Assembly: GCF_008312935.1 (NCBI RefSeq)
Contig: NZ_VSZO01000002.1
Coordinates: 1-64,000, forward strand
Length of the DNA stretch: 64,000 nucleotides
Source: Roseiconus lacunae
GTDB lineage: Bacteria; Planctomycetota; Planctomycetia; Pirellulales; Pirellulaceae
Direction: 5' to 3'
This document shows, one piece after another, positions 1 to 9,280 of this stretch (positions within the stretch are counted from its first letter, which is position 1; the number at the start of each line of letters is the position of its first letter). The notes under the pieces are model-generated. The model was not told where the DNA came from. It did not search any database and worked only from the letters and a program-made list of their open reading frames with translations. Position numbers and translations under genes: made by a program.

Positions 1-20
1 AGCCAAAGCTCTCCCCTTCG

Positions 21-120
21 CACTTGTGTAGATACCAATGCCCAGTGGGAGAGTGAAATGACTTAAGCCGAATCTTTCGTGTTCAACTGCTTAGATACCA
101 ATACATTCGGGAGACTGAAC
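21..120. repeat. Imperfect direct repeat downstream of alaS
   Basis: Two related stretches of about 37 bases lie at 21-57 and 84-120. Both contain the core TAGATACCAAT followed about 13 bases later by GGGAGA. They are about 63 bases apart in non-coding DNA beyond the 3' end of alaS. No ORF, tRNA or clear terminator is seen in 1-238. The role is unknown; this could be the edge of a longer repeat that continues outside the window. Confidence 0.4.
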
Positions 121-238
121 GGTCCGACGAAGACGATAGAGCCGGCACGGCAATCAATCGACGTGCACCCGGACGACGACGTCGCAACGTTCAAACTCGC
201 TTCAGCAGGTCGATCGCATCACAATTGACATGCTCGGC

Positions 239-3070
239 CTATGCGGTGAGCATACTTTTCATCTGCGTTTTCGCTTGCTCGATCGCTTCGGGTAACTTCG
301 ACGGGTCTTTACCACCGGCCTGTGCCATATCCGGTCGACCACCGCCACCACCGCCGACCACTTTGGCCGCGGCACCGACCCACTGGCCAGCCTTGTGACC
401 CTTTTCGACCAAACACTTCGATAGGCCACCGACAAGCAATACTTTCTCGCCTTGAACCGTCGCTAACAATACCGCGGATCCGCCGGGGGACTTTTTGCGA
501 ATCTGATCGATCCAACCACGCATTACATTTGGATTTGCACCGGGGACTTCGGCCACAACAACCATGCAACCTTCGACCTCTTCGCCTTGGGCGATCAGGT
601 CGTCGGCCGTGATTTTTCCACCGGCTGTTGCTTGCTTCAGTTGCTCGATCAATTCGGCTCGCTCGGCCAACAACGCTTCGACCCGGCCGATCACGTCTTC
701 TTGGGAAACGTTCAGCCGTCGCGAAACTTGACGAACGACGTCCCGAACACCGAAGTAGTTTTCGACCTTGTCTTTGGCACAGTCAGCACTGACGCTAAAC
801 GCCGCCGCATGTTCGGACGGTTTTCCTGCGGTAAGTTCCTTTCGCAATTGTCGAACTTCGTCAGACAATTCGGCGACCGCACCGCCAACTTTCGCGGCAT
901 CGGTTCCCAGCGTTTCGGCCAATTGATCAAGCAACTGCTGAGTCGTTTCGCGATGTTCCTTGGCCCGCTCACCAGTGAGCGCGACGATTCGCCGGGTGCC
1001 CGCAGAGACGCTCTCTTCGGCCATCAATTCGAACGACGCAACGTCACCGGTATTGGAAACGTGTGTGCCACCGCAAAGTTCTTTGCTGTAGTCACCAATG
1101 GTGACCATGCGAACCGGGTCGGGGTATTTTTCGCCGAACAGCATCATCGCACCAGCTTGACGCGCTTCGGCGAGTGGAACGTCTTTCCAACTGACGCCCG
1201 CTTTTTCGTCGATACGGGTAACGACGTCGCGTTCGATTTTCGAAAGGATTTCGTCGTCAATCGGCTTCTGATTCGTAAAGTCGAATCGCAAGCGATCTTC
1301 TTCGACCTTGCTACCTTGTTGCTGAGCATGCTCGCCGACGTTGGTGTGCAACGCGTGGTGCAAGATGTGCGTTGCCGAGTGGGCTCGGGCAAGAGCATCA
1401 CGTCGTTGGACGTCCACCGTCGCGGTGCACTGCACGCCCTCTTTGATTTCACCGCGAACGAGTTTTCCGTGATGCACGATCAAGCCGCCGTGCTTCTTGG
1501 TATCGGTCACTTGGAATTCAAAGTCATCAGAGCCGATGGTTCCGGTATCTCCAATTTGCCCACCTGATTCGCCATAAAACGGCGAATGATCGAGCACCAA
1601 GCGAAGCTCTGCTTCACCCGGACGACTGAGTTTACTGAGCAACTGCCCGTCGTCTTCTTTGCCGTGGCCATCGCCGGTGATAATGCCTTTGACCACCGCC
1701 GATGCTTCGGTCGCGTCGTAACCTATAAAGGGGGTTTCGCGGAGTGCTTCTTTGAGTGTTTCCAGCGGCCCGGTTTGGAACAATTCGACCTGGCCGGCGC
1801 CGCTATCGATCGCATGCTGGTGCATCGCATGTTTATACCCGTCCCAGTCGAACGTGAAGTTTCGCTCGGCCGCGATTGTTTGCAGTAGTTCTGGAGGAAC
1901 TCCGTAGGTCGTATTCAGCGACGCGGCTTCTTTACCGGGGACCATCACGGCGGCTTCGTCTTCCATTTCACCGAACAACTGTTCGATACGTTTCATACCC
2001 CCGTCGATGGTGCCGAAAAAAGCATTCTCTTCTGCTTCGATCACTTCGCTGACGCGTTCGATCGTTTCGGAAAGTTCTGGATACGCGGTCTTGCTCGCCT
2101 CGGCGACCGCCGGGACAAGCTTGTGCAGAAACGGCTCGCGCAGGTCCATTTGGTAACCGTCCAAAACGGCGCGGCGGATCAACCGCCGGACGACGTATTT
2201 GGCCTTGTCTCGTCCAGGATAAACGTTTTCATGGATCGCAAAGGTGCAAGCACGGGCGTGATCGGTAATCCGTCGGAGTCGTCGCCCGTTGTCGCTGTCG
2301 AGTTCGTACTTCACGCTCACCACATCGGCCGCGGCGTCGACGATCGGACGCAGCGTATCGATGTGAAAGTTAGTCGGCACGCCCTGCAAAACGCTCGCCG
2401 TTCGCTCTAACCCCATCCCGGTGTCGATGTTCTGGCTGGGTAGTGGTTTCAAGTTGTCCGGTGGATCACCGACGCGATTGAACTGCGTGAAGACGAGGTT
2501 CCAGATTTCGACTTCGCTACCGTCTTCGAGCAAGTAGTAGATTTCGCTGCAGGGTCCACAAACGCCGTCGGGCCCCTCGCTCGGGGCGGACGCCGGCCAA
2601 AAGTTTTCGTCTTCGTCCATCCGGGTGATTCGGCTTTCCGGCAATCCGATCGATTGGTTCCAAATCCCAAACGCTTCGTCGTCGTCTTTGTAAACCGTCA
2701 CCGTCAGGCGACTCGGATCGATCCCCAACCACTTTTTGCTCGTAAGGAATTCCCAGGCCCACGCGATCGCTTCCTTTTTGAAATAATCGCCAAAGGAAAA
2801 GTTGCCGAGCATTTCGAAGAATGTGTGGTGAAACGCGGTGCGTCCCACGTTCTCGATGTCACCGGTCCGCAAGCACTTCTGACAGGTCGTTGCACGCGTA
2901 AAATCCAATTTGACCTTGCCCAGAAAATGGTCTTTAAACTGGTTCATTCCGGCCGGCGTGAACAATACCGAGGGGTCCCAAGTGGGGACCAAAACGTCAC
3001 TTGGTTTGCGGACGCAGCCTTTGGATTCGAAGAAGTCCAGGTACTTTTCGCGTAATTCGTCTGTCTTCAT
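239..3070 (-). CDS. alaS: Alanyl-tRNA synthetase
   Basis: Cytoplasmic enzyme that charges tRNA-Ala and clears mischarged Ser/Gly. The 943-residue product opens with the class II catalytic domain (starts MKTDELREKYLDFFESKGC) and contains the motif 'GMGLERTASVLQG' near residue 217. The editing domain has the zinc-binding pair HSATH (about residue 562) and CGGTH (about 666). The C-terminal DHHA1/C-Ala region ends in the typical Gly-rich 'GGGGGGRPDMAQAGG' segment. Length is slightly above the bacterial norm (about 875). The ATG start matches the family N-terminus. It is transcribed away from a 468-base gap and no co-transcribed partner is visible. No key residue is missing. Confidence 0.97.
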   Translation of the reverse strand: MKTDELREKYLDFFESKGCVRKPSDVLVPTWDPSVLFTPAGMNQFKDHFLGKVKLDFTRATTCQKCLRTGDIENVGRTAFHHTFFEMLGNFSFGDYFKKEAIAWAWEFLTSKKWLGIDPSRLTVTVYKDDDEAFGIWNQSIGLPESRITRMDEDENFWPASAPSEGPDGVCGPCSEIYYLLEDGSEVEIWNLVFTQFNRVGDPPDNLKPLPSQNIDTGMGLERTASVLQGVPTNFHIDTLRPIVDAAADVVSVKYELDSDNGRRLRRITDHARACTFAIHENVYPGRDKAKYVVRRLIRRAVLDGYQMDLREPFLHKLVPAVAEASKTAYPELSETIERVSEVIEAEENAFFGTIDGGMKRIEQLFGEMEDEAAVMVPGKEAASLNTTYGVPPELLQTIAAERNFTFDWDGYKHAMHQHAIDSGAGQVELFQTGPLETLKEALRETPFIGYDATEASAVVKGIITGDGHGKEDDGQLLSKLSRPGEAELRLVLDHSPFYGESGGQIGDTGTIGSDDFEFQVTDTKKHGGLIVHHGKLVRGEIKEGVQCTATVDVQRRDALARAHSATHILHHALHTNVGEHAQQQGSKVEEDRLRFDFTNQKPIDDEILSKIERDVVTRIDEKAGVSWKDVPLAEARQAGAMMLFGEKYPDPVRMVTIGDYSKELCGGTHVSNTGDVASFELMAEESVSAGTRRIVALTGERAKEHRETTQQLLDQLAETLGTDAAKVGGAVAELSDEVRQLRKELTAGKPSEHAAAFSVSADCAKDKVENYFGVRDVVRQVSRRLNVSQEDVIGRVEALLAERAELIEQLKQATAGGKITADDLIAQGEEVEGCMVVVAEVPGANPNVMRGWIDQIRKKSPGGSAVLLATVQGEKVLLVGGLSKCLVEKGHKAGQWVGAAAKVVGGGGGGRPDMAQAGGKDPSKLPEAIEQAKTQMKSMLTA

Positions 3071-3538
3071 GGATCGCGAACGGACGGAGGTGAGGGGTGG
3101 GAAAAACTAACGGGCCCACAAAGGTTGCCGATCATATCGGATCGAGCGGTTTTCTCGTAGGAGGCAACTTTGGCATTGAACCGGTCGGCACCAAGTCGTG
3201 GGTCGAATCACTACAAGGTCACAACTCGCCAGAAACGGAATACCGACGCCGTTTGGTCGTAGCGTTTTAGCCGGATTGGCAGTTTCAATTGAAAGTCACC
3301 CCGTGAAGCGGATGCTTGTGAGCGGACTGCGGTTGGCTCAGGCCCCACTGCTGGCGAAGATGTTGGCCGGAGTTCGATGCGTTTGTTGCGGCAAAGAAAC
3401 TGGGCGTTCTAATAACGGTGGCGAACGCCATTCGACTGATGCGTGACTGGCGAGCCAACAACCGTGGCTAACGCCATTCGGCTGCTTTTGAAGATCAACT
3501 GTAGGCGCGGTGGTCGCGGCACAGATTTCCGATCGGCT
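3071..3538. other. Intergenic region with degenerate repeat pair
   Basis: 468 bases between alaS (start at 3070) and the 3' end of the next minus-strand gene. It must hold the alaS promoter, but I cannot pick one. The left half shows no coding signal. The right half carries two copies of a dispersed element at 3414-3438 and 3460-3484 (listed separately). Short ORFs here have no recognisable protein features. Confidence 0.5.
3414..3484 (+). repeat. Dispersed 25-base element, two direct copies
   Basis: AACGGTGGCGAACGCCATTC at 3414 and AACCGTGGCTAACGCCATTC at 3460, both continuing into CGRCTG, lie 46 bases apart on the plus strand. The same element, consensus AACCGNGGCTAACGCC followed by NNTCGGCTG, recurs in the intergenic regions at 9231, 27868, 27902 and 33726. 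No copy lies in a coding sequence. This resembles REP/BIME-type intergenic repeats; its function is unknown. Confidence 0.6.
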
Positions 3539-4438
3539 CTAGATTTCTTCTGCGGGCGTCGGGATGTTGGCGACCCGCAGCAGGATGATCGTTTGCTCTT
3601 CGAGTTGGTTCACGTCTTTTCCGCCGAGCATCATTCTTCCCAAGCCGTGACGTGTGGCGGTTTCGGCGATCACAAACAAATCGCCTTCACCCCCGGCGAG
3701 TTCGAATGCCAGCTGATCGAGCACCCAAGCCTGACGACGGACGTCAATTCGAAAGGCCGCGCTCGCCTGCAAACCATCCATTTGCACGTCGCCGTAGGGG
3801 ATCTCGGGACGCATCGACAAGCGGACTTTCGCTGGCGAACGCGCCGGCTGCGGAGTGATCGCGAATAAGAAGTGCGGATTTAGCAATGTCCGTCCGACCG
3901 GCTGCGGCTCGTCATCGACCAAGACCACGTGTTCGCCGACCATCGGAAGCCGCACGGGCAATTCGTGACGACGGCCCAGCCGCATTGGGATCGTTTGTTT
4001 GCCTTCGCTTTGGTGGCTGGCGACACCGGCGGAAGTTAGAAATGCGTCGAGTTCATCGCGTGCTTCCTGGCTTCGCAAGCCGTCCAGACGCGACTTTAGC
4101 CGTTCTGGCTGGGCTGCCTTCCCGACTCGCAAACCGTTCGCTTGCAACGCTTTGCGGGTTCCGGCGGGCAGGATCGTCTCGTCGACCCATTGCCACATCG
4201 ACTGTAGTTGATCGGGTTCGTTGGGATTGAACCGAATTTTAACGAACTGAGCTTCGACTTCGATCGAGCGACGAATTTTTCGCAGCGGCGACGCCCCTCG
4301 TTTTGTTTGAGCTTCTTTTTTTTCCGGCTCTGACCAAGTCGCCAGCGACGCGCATCCGCCCAGGGCGACCGACAACACGGTCGCTGCCACGGCTAGAAAC
4401 GGGAAAAAACGGTATCGGGGGCGTCTAATGTGTCTCAC
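3539..4438 (-). CDS. Hypothetical lipoprotein, planctomycete type
   Basis: 299 residues. A basic N-terminus, a hydrophobic stretch (FPFLAVAATVLSVALGG) and a lipobox ending in GGC near residue 29 predict a lipid-anchored exported protein. The mature part begins with a charged Lys/Glu-rich linker and continues as a mixed soluble domain without a recognised motif. The phrase 'VEAQFVKIRFNPNEPDQLQ' precedes a helical region, and beta-rich sequence follows from about residue 160. It is divergent from the giant ATPase gene at 4637, with a 198-base shared upstream region. I do not recognise a family. Start chosen because it gives a complete signal peptide. Confidence 0.8.
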   Translation of the reverse strand: MRHIRRPRYRFFPFLAVAATVLSVALGGCASLATWSEPEKKEAQTKRGASPLRKIRRSIEVEAQFVKIRFNPNEPDQLQSMWQWVDETILPAGTRKALQANGLRVGKAAQPERLKSRLDGLRSQEARDELDAFLTSAGVASHQSEGKQTIPMRLGRRHELPVRLPMVGEHVVLVDDEPQPVGRTLLNPHFLFAITPQPARSPAKVRLSMRPEIPYGDVQMDGLQASAAFRIDVRRQAWVLDQLAFELAGGEGDLFVIAETATRHGLGRMMLGGKDVNQLEEQTIILLRVANIPTPAEEI

Positions 4439-4636
4439 GCGTGCCGGGTTACAAATTTTGCCGGGTCGACGTCAAGGCGGTTCTCAAATCGACCTTTCCG
4501 TGAAACTCGCTTTTCACTAAAGTTCGGCCGTCCCGCATCGAAGTCACTCCAATCCCGCAACCGTTTGCACAAGTAAGTCAGACGCCGGAGTGATCCCAAA
4601 CAATGCAGTAGATAGAGGCCAAGGAGGAGCCTGACC

Positions 4637-7600
4637 ATGTTGTTGGATCGCATTGACATTGACACGCATGGCCCACTCAATCGCGTCGAACTAGGGCCTT
4701 TTTCAGAAGGCTTAAACGTCGTTTGCACCCCCGAAGGATCAGGCAAGACGGCACTCGTCCGATTCATCCGCGACTCGCTCGTCCGGCGTGAGTATCCGCT
4801 GGGAATGATGAGTTCTTCGGCCGGCCGCGTCGTCTGGGCAGATCGCAACGGAAAGATCCATTGCCGCCGAGAGCACGACGGAACCTCCACCGGTCGCCGG
4901 ACGATTGAATTCGAAACCCGGGGCGAAACCGCCCATCGATTCGACTGGCTTCACGGCAGTTGGATCAATGGCATCGCCGATTCCAACGACGCGTCGCGGG
5001 CGCTCGAATCGATTCGAATTCCCGAAGCGATCGTCGACGGCGTCGTCACCGACACCGCGGTGACCAACGTTTCACGCGTCATCGCGGCGTGTCTTACCGC
5101 CGGACTGAACGATCCCGCTTTGTTCGCCCAACTGCCACGAAACGCATCCGCCGTCAGCGGACTTTCGCCTGCCGAAACCGGTGACGCCGAGGTCGCCCGA
5201 CGGGCAATCCGGGATGAACTCGCACGCGTCGAAGCGGAACTTGCGACCTATCCCAATACGCCGACTCCGGATGCCAGCGCGGAGGCCCGTCGCGAACAAT
5301 TGCGATCGCGTCTGAGCGAACTCTATCGCCATGTGCAACTCGATTCCCACGCCGGGTTGCCCCGTTACGACGATGCGTCGTATCAGGCTTCCGCCGAATG
5401 GAATACGCTTCAACAACGCATCTGGCAATTGCGTGTCCGTCACGGTGAACTGGTCCGTTGGCTCGATCACTTGCAAGCCGACCGAAACCGTATCCGATAC
5501 TCTTCGCCGGTAACATCGTCTCCTTATGCCAGCACGCAAATGCCGACATCGGCGGGCGTTTCATTGTCGCCAAGCCGAATCGAAATCGAAGCTCGCCTGC
5601 GTGAACGATTAACCGAAGTCGATGGTCAAATCATTCGTTGGCGCCAGGTCTTATCAGAACTTCATAGCCTCCGTGATGTCGTCTTGGCCGATCATCAGCG
5701 TCACGCATTGCAACAGTTCGCCCGTCGTGCGGGGGCGTTGCCCCTGAGCGATGCGATGCTGCAACGAGAACGAATGCGATACCTCGCGTCGTCGCTGGAT
5801 TACTTTGCCGGACACCCTTCGGTTACACCGTCACAGCTTCACAGTTGGTCCGAGATCGCACCGTCGCTAGCGAACGCTTGGCCTGATGAAATCGACCTAC
5901 GCTTAGAAGGCTTGATCCGCAGAATCGAATCACTCGATCAATACTACGGACGCCATGGCCGAGCGGCTTGGTCGTGGTATGGCGACTGGACCGGGCATGC
6001 GTCTTTGCCGCTGAACTGGTCACGTCATCAAGACGCCGGACTCCATGGCCATCTGCGAGCACTCCGGGAAGAACTTGCCGCGGCGCGGCGTCATGGGTTT
6101 GGGTTTACGAACCTGCGAACCGAATTGAACGAGTTGGCACTCGCCGATCATCGCCATCGCGAATGGATGGACCTTCAAGCGACGGAAAAATGGATCGTGG
6201 GGACGATCGAACGCTTGATGGTGCACCGTGCGAATTTGGTCCGAGACCACCATCAATCCGATCTCGTTCGCTATCCGTCTTGGTTGGATCAGCGATACCA
6301 CCAACAATCCTGGTCGCCGTGGTACACCGAACACCTGCAACGCGAGATCGCCGACCGAACCGTTGAACTACAACGCACCGCCAATGAACTCGACCGCTGT
6401 GTGTCGCGGGCGACAGACCTAAGGCACTCATTGCGTTCGCTTGACATGGCGACCACGCATCCATCAGGCTCGTCGGTCGCCGTCGAAGCTGAGATTCGGG
6501 TGATTCGTGAAGAGCTTGATGCGATCGAACGAAGCAAACCGGTGAACGAGCCGGCCCGAATGACTTGGCTGCGTCGTCGCAAAGAAGAGTTATTAGAAAA
6601 ACTCGGTGCGCCCCAAGTGAATTATCGCAGCGCAATTCCGTTGGCTGACGAAGCGAGCGCATGGCTGGTGCGACTTTCCGGCGGCCGACTCCGCCGCGTC
6701 GACTGGAACCCGGCGGAATTCACTACCGGCGCCAACAACACCGGGCATGCCCATTTGGATGGACGCGATGAGGCGACGTGCCCGGCGATCGATCGAGCGT
6801 TGGCCGCGTTGGCGGTCCGATTGGCCGCCGGCGATCTGCTAGCCCGAACCGGCCGCGCGATCCCGCTGGTCATCGAAGCCCATCGAGAACTGCTACAAAC
6901 GCCATCGACAGTGGCCTATGGGACGAACGTCGCACCGGCAAGCGATCTACAAGGTGTGTCGTCAAACGGCTTCGCTCGCGGCGAAGGCGATCCAGGTGAA
7001 CTGAACTTTGCCGTGATCGCCGCACTGAATGACTACGCCAAGAACGGTCGTCAGTTAATCGTGCTCACCAGTGATGTGATGTTCGCCGATCAAGTCAGCC
7101 GTCGCGGCGGGCGATTCTTTCAAATCCATGGCGAACGGGTCGCTCACGAGCACCGCCCGGTTTGGCGCCCCCACTATTCCTCGGAAACCTATGTCGGACC
7201 GCACGCGGCTGCTCAGGCCGGGAGTTTTCTGCAGGGAGAATCGATCGATCCACTGCAACAAAGCGATGTGATGATCGACCAGTACTATGACGAGTACTTT
7301 TATGGCAATCCGATCGGACGATCGTTCGCCGACGTGAACCGCAACCTCGATGCGATCTGGCAAGAGGCTTACGGAATCGCAGGCTACCCTTCGTCCCCAA
7401 ACTCAAGCGATGCCGCAGCCGGTTACGGGGTGAACCGATCGAGTCAAGCTCCTTCATACGGCCCCGGTCAAACCGATCGCCTTAGCCAACACAGTGGCAC
7501 TGGCCACTACAACGTCTACCCGTCCTCCGGTCCGCTTCGAACGCCAGTCACTCATCCTGCCGATGCCCCCCGCCGGGACACTCCGGGCGATTATCCGGGG

Positions 7601-9196
7601 ACCGATTCGGGCGTCGCCTTCGGCTCACATGTCGGCGGCCCCAGCCATTGGAACGACGGCTATTACTACAGTGACTCGTACACGACGGCACCGACGCCCC
7701 GACCTAACCCGCATCATGCCGGTCAAGACCAGCGTCGCGGCGGGCAATCGCCGGCGAGTTCCCAGGGTTCCGAACGCCCCTCGGCGTCTCCTTTTTTTTT
7801 AACGATCGATAGCCCGATCGATCAGGCGCCATCCGTTGACGCCGTCGCCGCGTCACGGCTGCGAACGCTGAACGTCACGCATATCACTCACCTGATGAAT
7901 CAGGATCCCAACCGACTTTCCGACGCACTGGGACTGGCAAGCGTGACCGCCGCAACGATCCGCCGCTGGCAGTCAGAATGCCGGTTGGTGTGCAATGTGC
8001 CACAACTACGTGGATTCGATGCCCGCGTCCTCGTGGGCTGCGGGATCACCGATCCCGGCCACTTGGCCGCAACCGACCCAAATGACTTGCTCGATCGCGT
8101 CGAAGCTTTCTTGGCAACCGAACGTGGACAACGCATTTTGCTAAGCGGGACGAGCTATGAACTGTCACGCATCACAAGTTGGATCGCCGCCGCGGGAATT
8201 CAGCCCCTAGCTGACCCAACGTTGTCCGATCGACGTAACGGTCGAAGTGACCGACAAACTGTCGATGGCCGAGTCATTCGCCAAGGCCGACGCAGTCCTT
8301 CGATCGGTCAACGCCTGGACCTTAACCTTGATCAAGACCGCTACGAATACGAATTCACCGATGACCATGGGCGTGTCGTTCGCTCAAGCTCCGGACGATC
8401 GCGGTCGAGTCAAAGTCGATCGACCCGTTTAAATGGCCGCCAATCGCGTAGCAATGACCGCGTCGCCGGCCTGCGTCAGTCGCAACAGCGGGAGTCCGCA
8501 CCGTCTCAATCCGAAGGGCATCGCCGATCGAGTACTTCGACGTCGGGCCTTCGCAGCCGACGCAATGGGTCGAGCAGTCATTCGGTCAACGGTGGTGGTC
8601 GATCTTCACGCGAGCGCTCCTCGCGTGAATCCGGAACGCGGTCATCGTCACGTCGATTGCGATCACGACGATCCGATTCGTCCTCGTCGCATCGCGTCCG
8701 TCAGGAACGCGACTACGACCGCAAAGTCGCCTCACAACAAAACGACCAAGACGAACTGAAGTTCTACCTCCAACGCAGCAGTCCCATCGTCGACGCACCT
8801 TCGATCGGCTCGCGAATGGCGGAACGCCTCGAAGCCATCGGAATCTACACCGTCGACGATCTGATCCAAGCCGATCCGGAGACCGTCGCCGACTCGCTCG
8901 ATCATCGCCGAATCGATGCCGATGTCATCCAGATCTGGCAATATCAAGCGATCCTGGTCTGTCGCATCCCCATGCTTCGCGGCCATGACGCACAGCTATT
9001 GGTAGCCGCCGATGTGACCACCCCGGAAGCGGTCGCCGATCAAGACCCCGATGCGTTATTCGAGTTGATCAATCCGATCGCAAAAAGCAACGAAGGCAAA
9101 CGGATTTTGCGGGGAGGCAACCTGCCAGACCTCGAAGAGATCCGTGAATGGATCGGCAACGCCAAACTGAATCGCGAACTTGCCGCCGCGTTATAA
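4637..9196 (+). CDS. Giant SMC/AAA-like ATPase with two DUF4332 domains
   Basis: 1519 residues. An AGGAGG site ends 11 bases before the ATG and fixes the start. N-terminal part: P-loop at 31-38 (TPEGSGKT, with Thr instead of the usual first Gly), then coiled-coil-like segments to about 640. Next is an LSGGRLRRVDW stretch and the C-terminal ATPase lobe (about 675-850). In this lobe the expected Walker B acidic pair is not evident (IPLVIEAHREL), while an 'RQLIVLTSD' strand matches the end of YhaN/RecN-like folds. A Tyr/Ser/Pro-rich linker (about 880-1050) leads to DUF4332 domain 1 (about 1054-1186), an Arg/Ser-rich linker (about 1245-1358) and DUF4332 domain 2 (about 1374-1505). DUF4332 resembles helix-hairpin-helix DNA-binding folds, so a DNA- or chromosome-associated role is possible but unproven. 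See the T9 tract at 7792. Confidence 0.85.
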   Translation: MLLDRIDIDTHGPLNRVELGPFSEGLNVVCTPEGSGKTALVRFIRDSLVRREYPLGMMSSSAGRVVWADRNGKIHCRREHDGTSTGRRTIEFETRGETAHRFDWLHGSWINGIADSNDASRALESIRIPEAIVDGVVTDTAVTNVSRVIAACLTAGLNDPALFAQLPRNASAVSGLSPAETGDAEVARRAIRDELARVEAELATYPNTPTPDASAEARREQLRSRLSELYRHVQLDSHAGLPRYDDASYQASAEWNTLQQRIWQLRVRHGELVRWLDHLQADRNRIRYSSPVTSSPYASTQMPTSAGVSLSPSRIEIEARLRERLTEVDGQIIRWRQVLSELHSLRDVVLADHQRHALQQFARRAGALPLSDAMLQRERMRYLASSLDYFAGHPSVTPSQLHSWSEIAPSLANAWPDEIDLRLEGLIRRIESLDQYYGRHGRAAWSWYGDWTGHASLPLNWSRHQDAGLHGHLRALREELAAARRHGFGFTNLRTELNELALADHRHREWMDLQATEKWIVGTIERLMVHRANLVRDHHQSDLVRYPSWLDQRYHQQSWSPWYTEHLQREIADRTVELQRTANELDRCVSRATDLRHSLRSLDMATTHPSGSSVAVEAEIRVIREELDAIERSKPVNEPARMTWLRRRKEELLEKLGAPQVNYRSAIPLADEASAWLVRLSGGRLRRVDWNPAEFTTGANNTGHAHLDGRDEATCPAIDRALAALAVRLAAGDLLARTGRAIPLVIEAHRELLQTPSTVAYGTNVAPASDLQGVSSNGFARGEGDPGELNFAVIAALNDYAKNGRQLIVLTSDVMFADQVSRRGGRFFQIHGERVAHEHRPVWRPHYSSETYVGPHAAAQAGSFLQGESIDPLQQSDVMIDQYYDEYFYGNPIGRSFADVNRNLDAIWQEAYGIAGYPSSPNSSDAAAGYGVNRSSQAPSYGPGQTDRLSQHSGTGHYNVYPSSGPLRTPVTHPADAPRRDTPGDYPGTDSGVAFGSHVGGPSHWNDGYYYSDSYTTAPTPRPNPHHAGQDQRRGGQSPASSQGSERPSASPFFLTIDSPIDQAPSVDAVAASRLRTLNVTHITHLMNQDPNRLSDALGLASVTAATIRRWQSECRLVCNVPQLRGFDARVLVGCGITDPGHLAATDPNDLLDRVEAFLATERGQRILLSGTSYELSRITSWIAAAGIQPLADPTLSDRRNGRSDRQTVDGRVIRQGRRSPSIGQRLDLNLDQDRYEYEFTDDHGRVVRSSSGRSRSSQSRSTRLNGRQSRSNDRVAGLRQSQQRESAPSQSEGHRRSSTSTSGLRSRRNGSSSHSVNGGGRSSRERSSRESGTRSSSRRLRSRRSDSSSSHRVRQERDYDRKVASQQNDQDELKFYLQRSSPIVDAPSIGSRMAERLEAIGIYTVDDLIQADPETVADSLDHRRIDADVIQIWQYQAILVCRIPMLRGHDAQLLVAADVTTPEAVADQDPDALFELINPIAKSNEGKRILRGGNLPDLEEIREWIGNAKLNRELAAAL
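7792..7800 (+). other. T9 homopolymer inside the giant ATPase gene
   Basis: Nine consecutive T fall within codons 1052-1055 (Pro-Phe-Phe-Leu), exactly between the ATPase/linker half and the first DUF4332 domain. Losing one T gives an immediate TAA. Gaining one T gives TAG four codons later. Either slip would end the protein near residue 1053-1058 and remove both DUF4332 domains and the Arg/Ser linker. Slippage itself is inferred, not observed. Confidence 0.7.
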
Positions 9197-9230
9197 ATCG
9201 CACGACGGTTAACGAACGTGTCTGAACAAT

Positions 9231-9260
9231 CAGCCGATCGGCGTTAGCCGCGGTTTCGGG
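9231..9260 (-). repeat. Dispersed 25-base element, single copy
   Basis: Read on the minus strand this is AACCGCGGCTAACGCC followed by GATCGGCTG, matching the copies near 3460, 27868, 27902 and 33726 at most positions. It sits between the convergent 3' ends of the giant ATPase and the acidic protein, so it could also act as a transcript-end structure. Confidence 0.6.
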
Positions 9261-9280
9261 TCTTCTCGAAAACAAATGGA

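Noticed and set aside
587-1567. Long plus-strand ORF of 326 residues inside alaS
   Set aside because: It is antisense to a conserved synthetase and shows no protein-like pattern; its openness follows from codon bias of the real gene.
3071-3538. tRNA or small RNA gene near alaS
   Set aside because: No cloverleaf-like pairing or conserved TTCGAATC-type loop was found.
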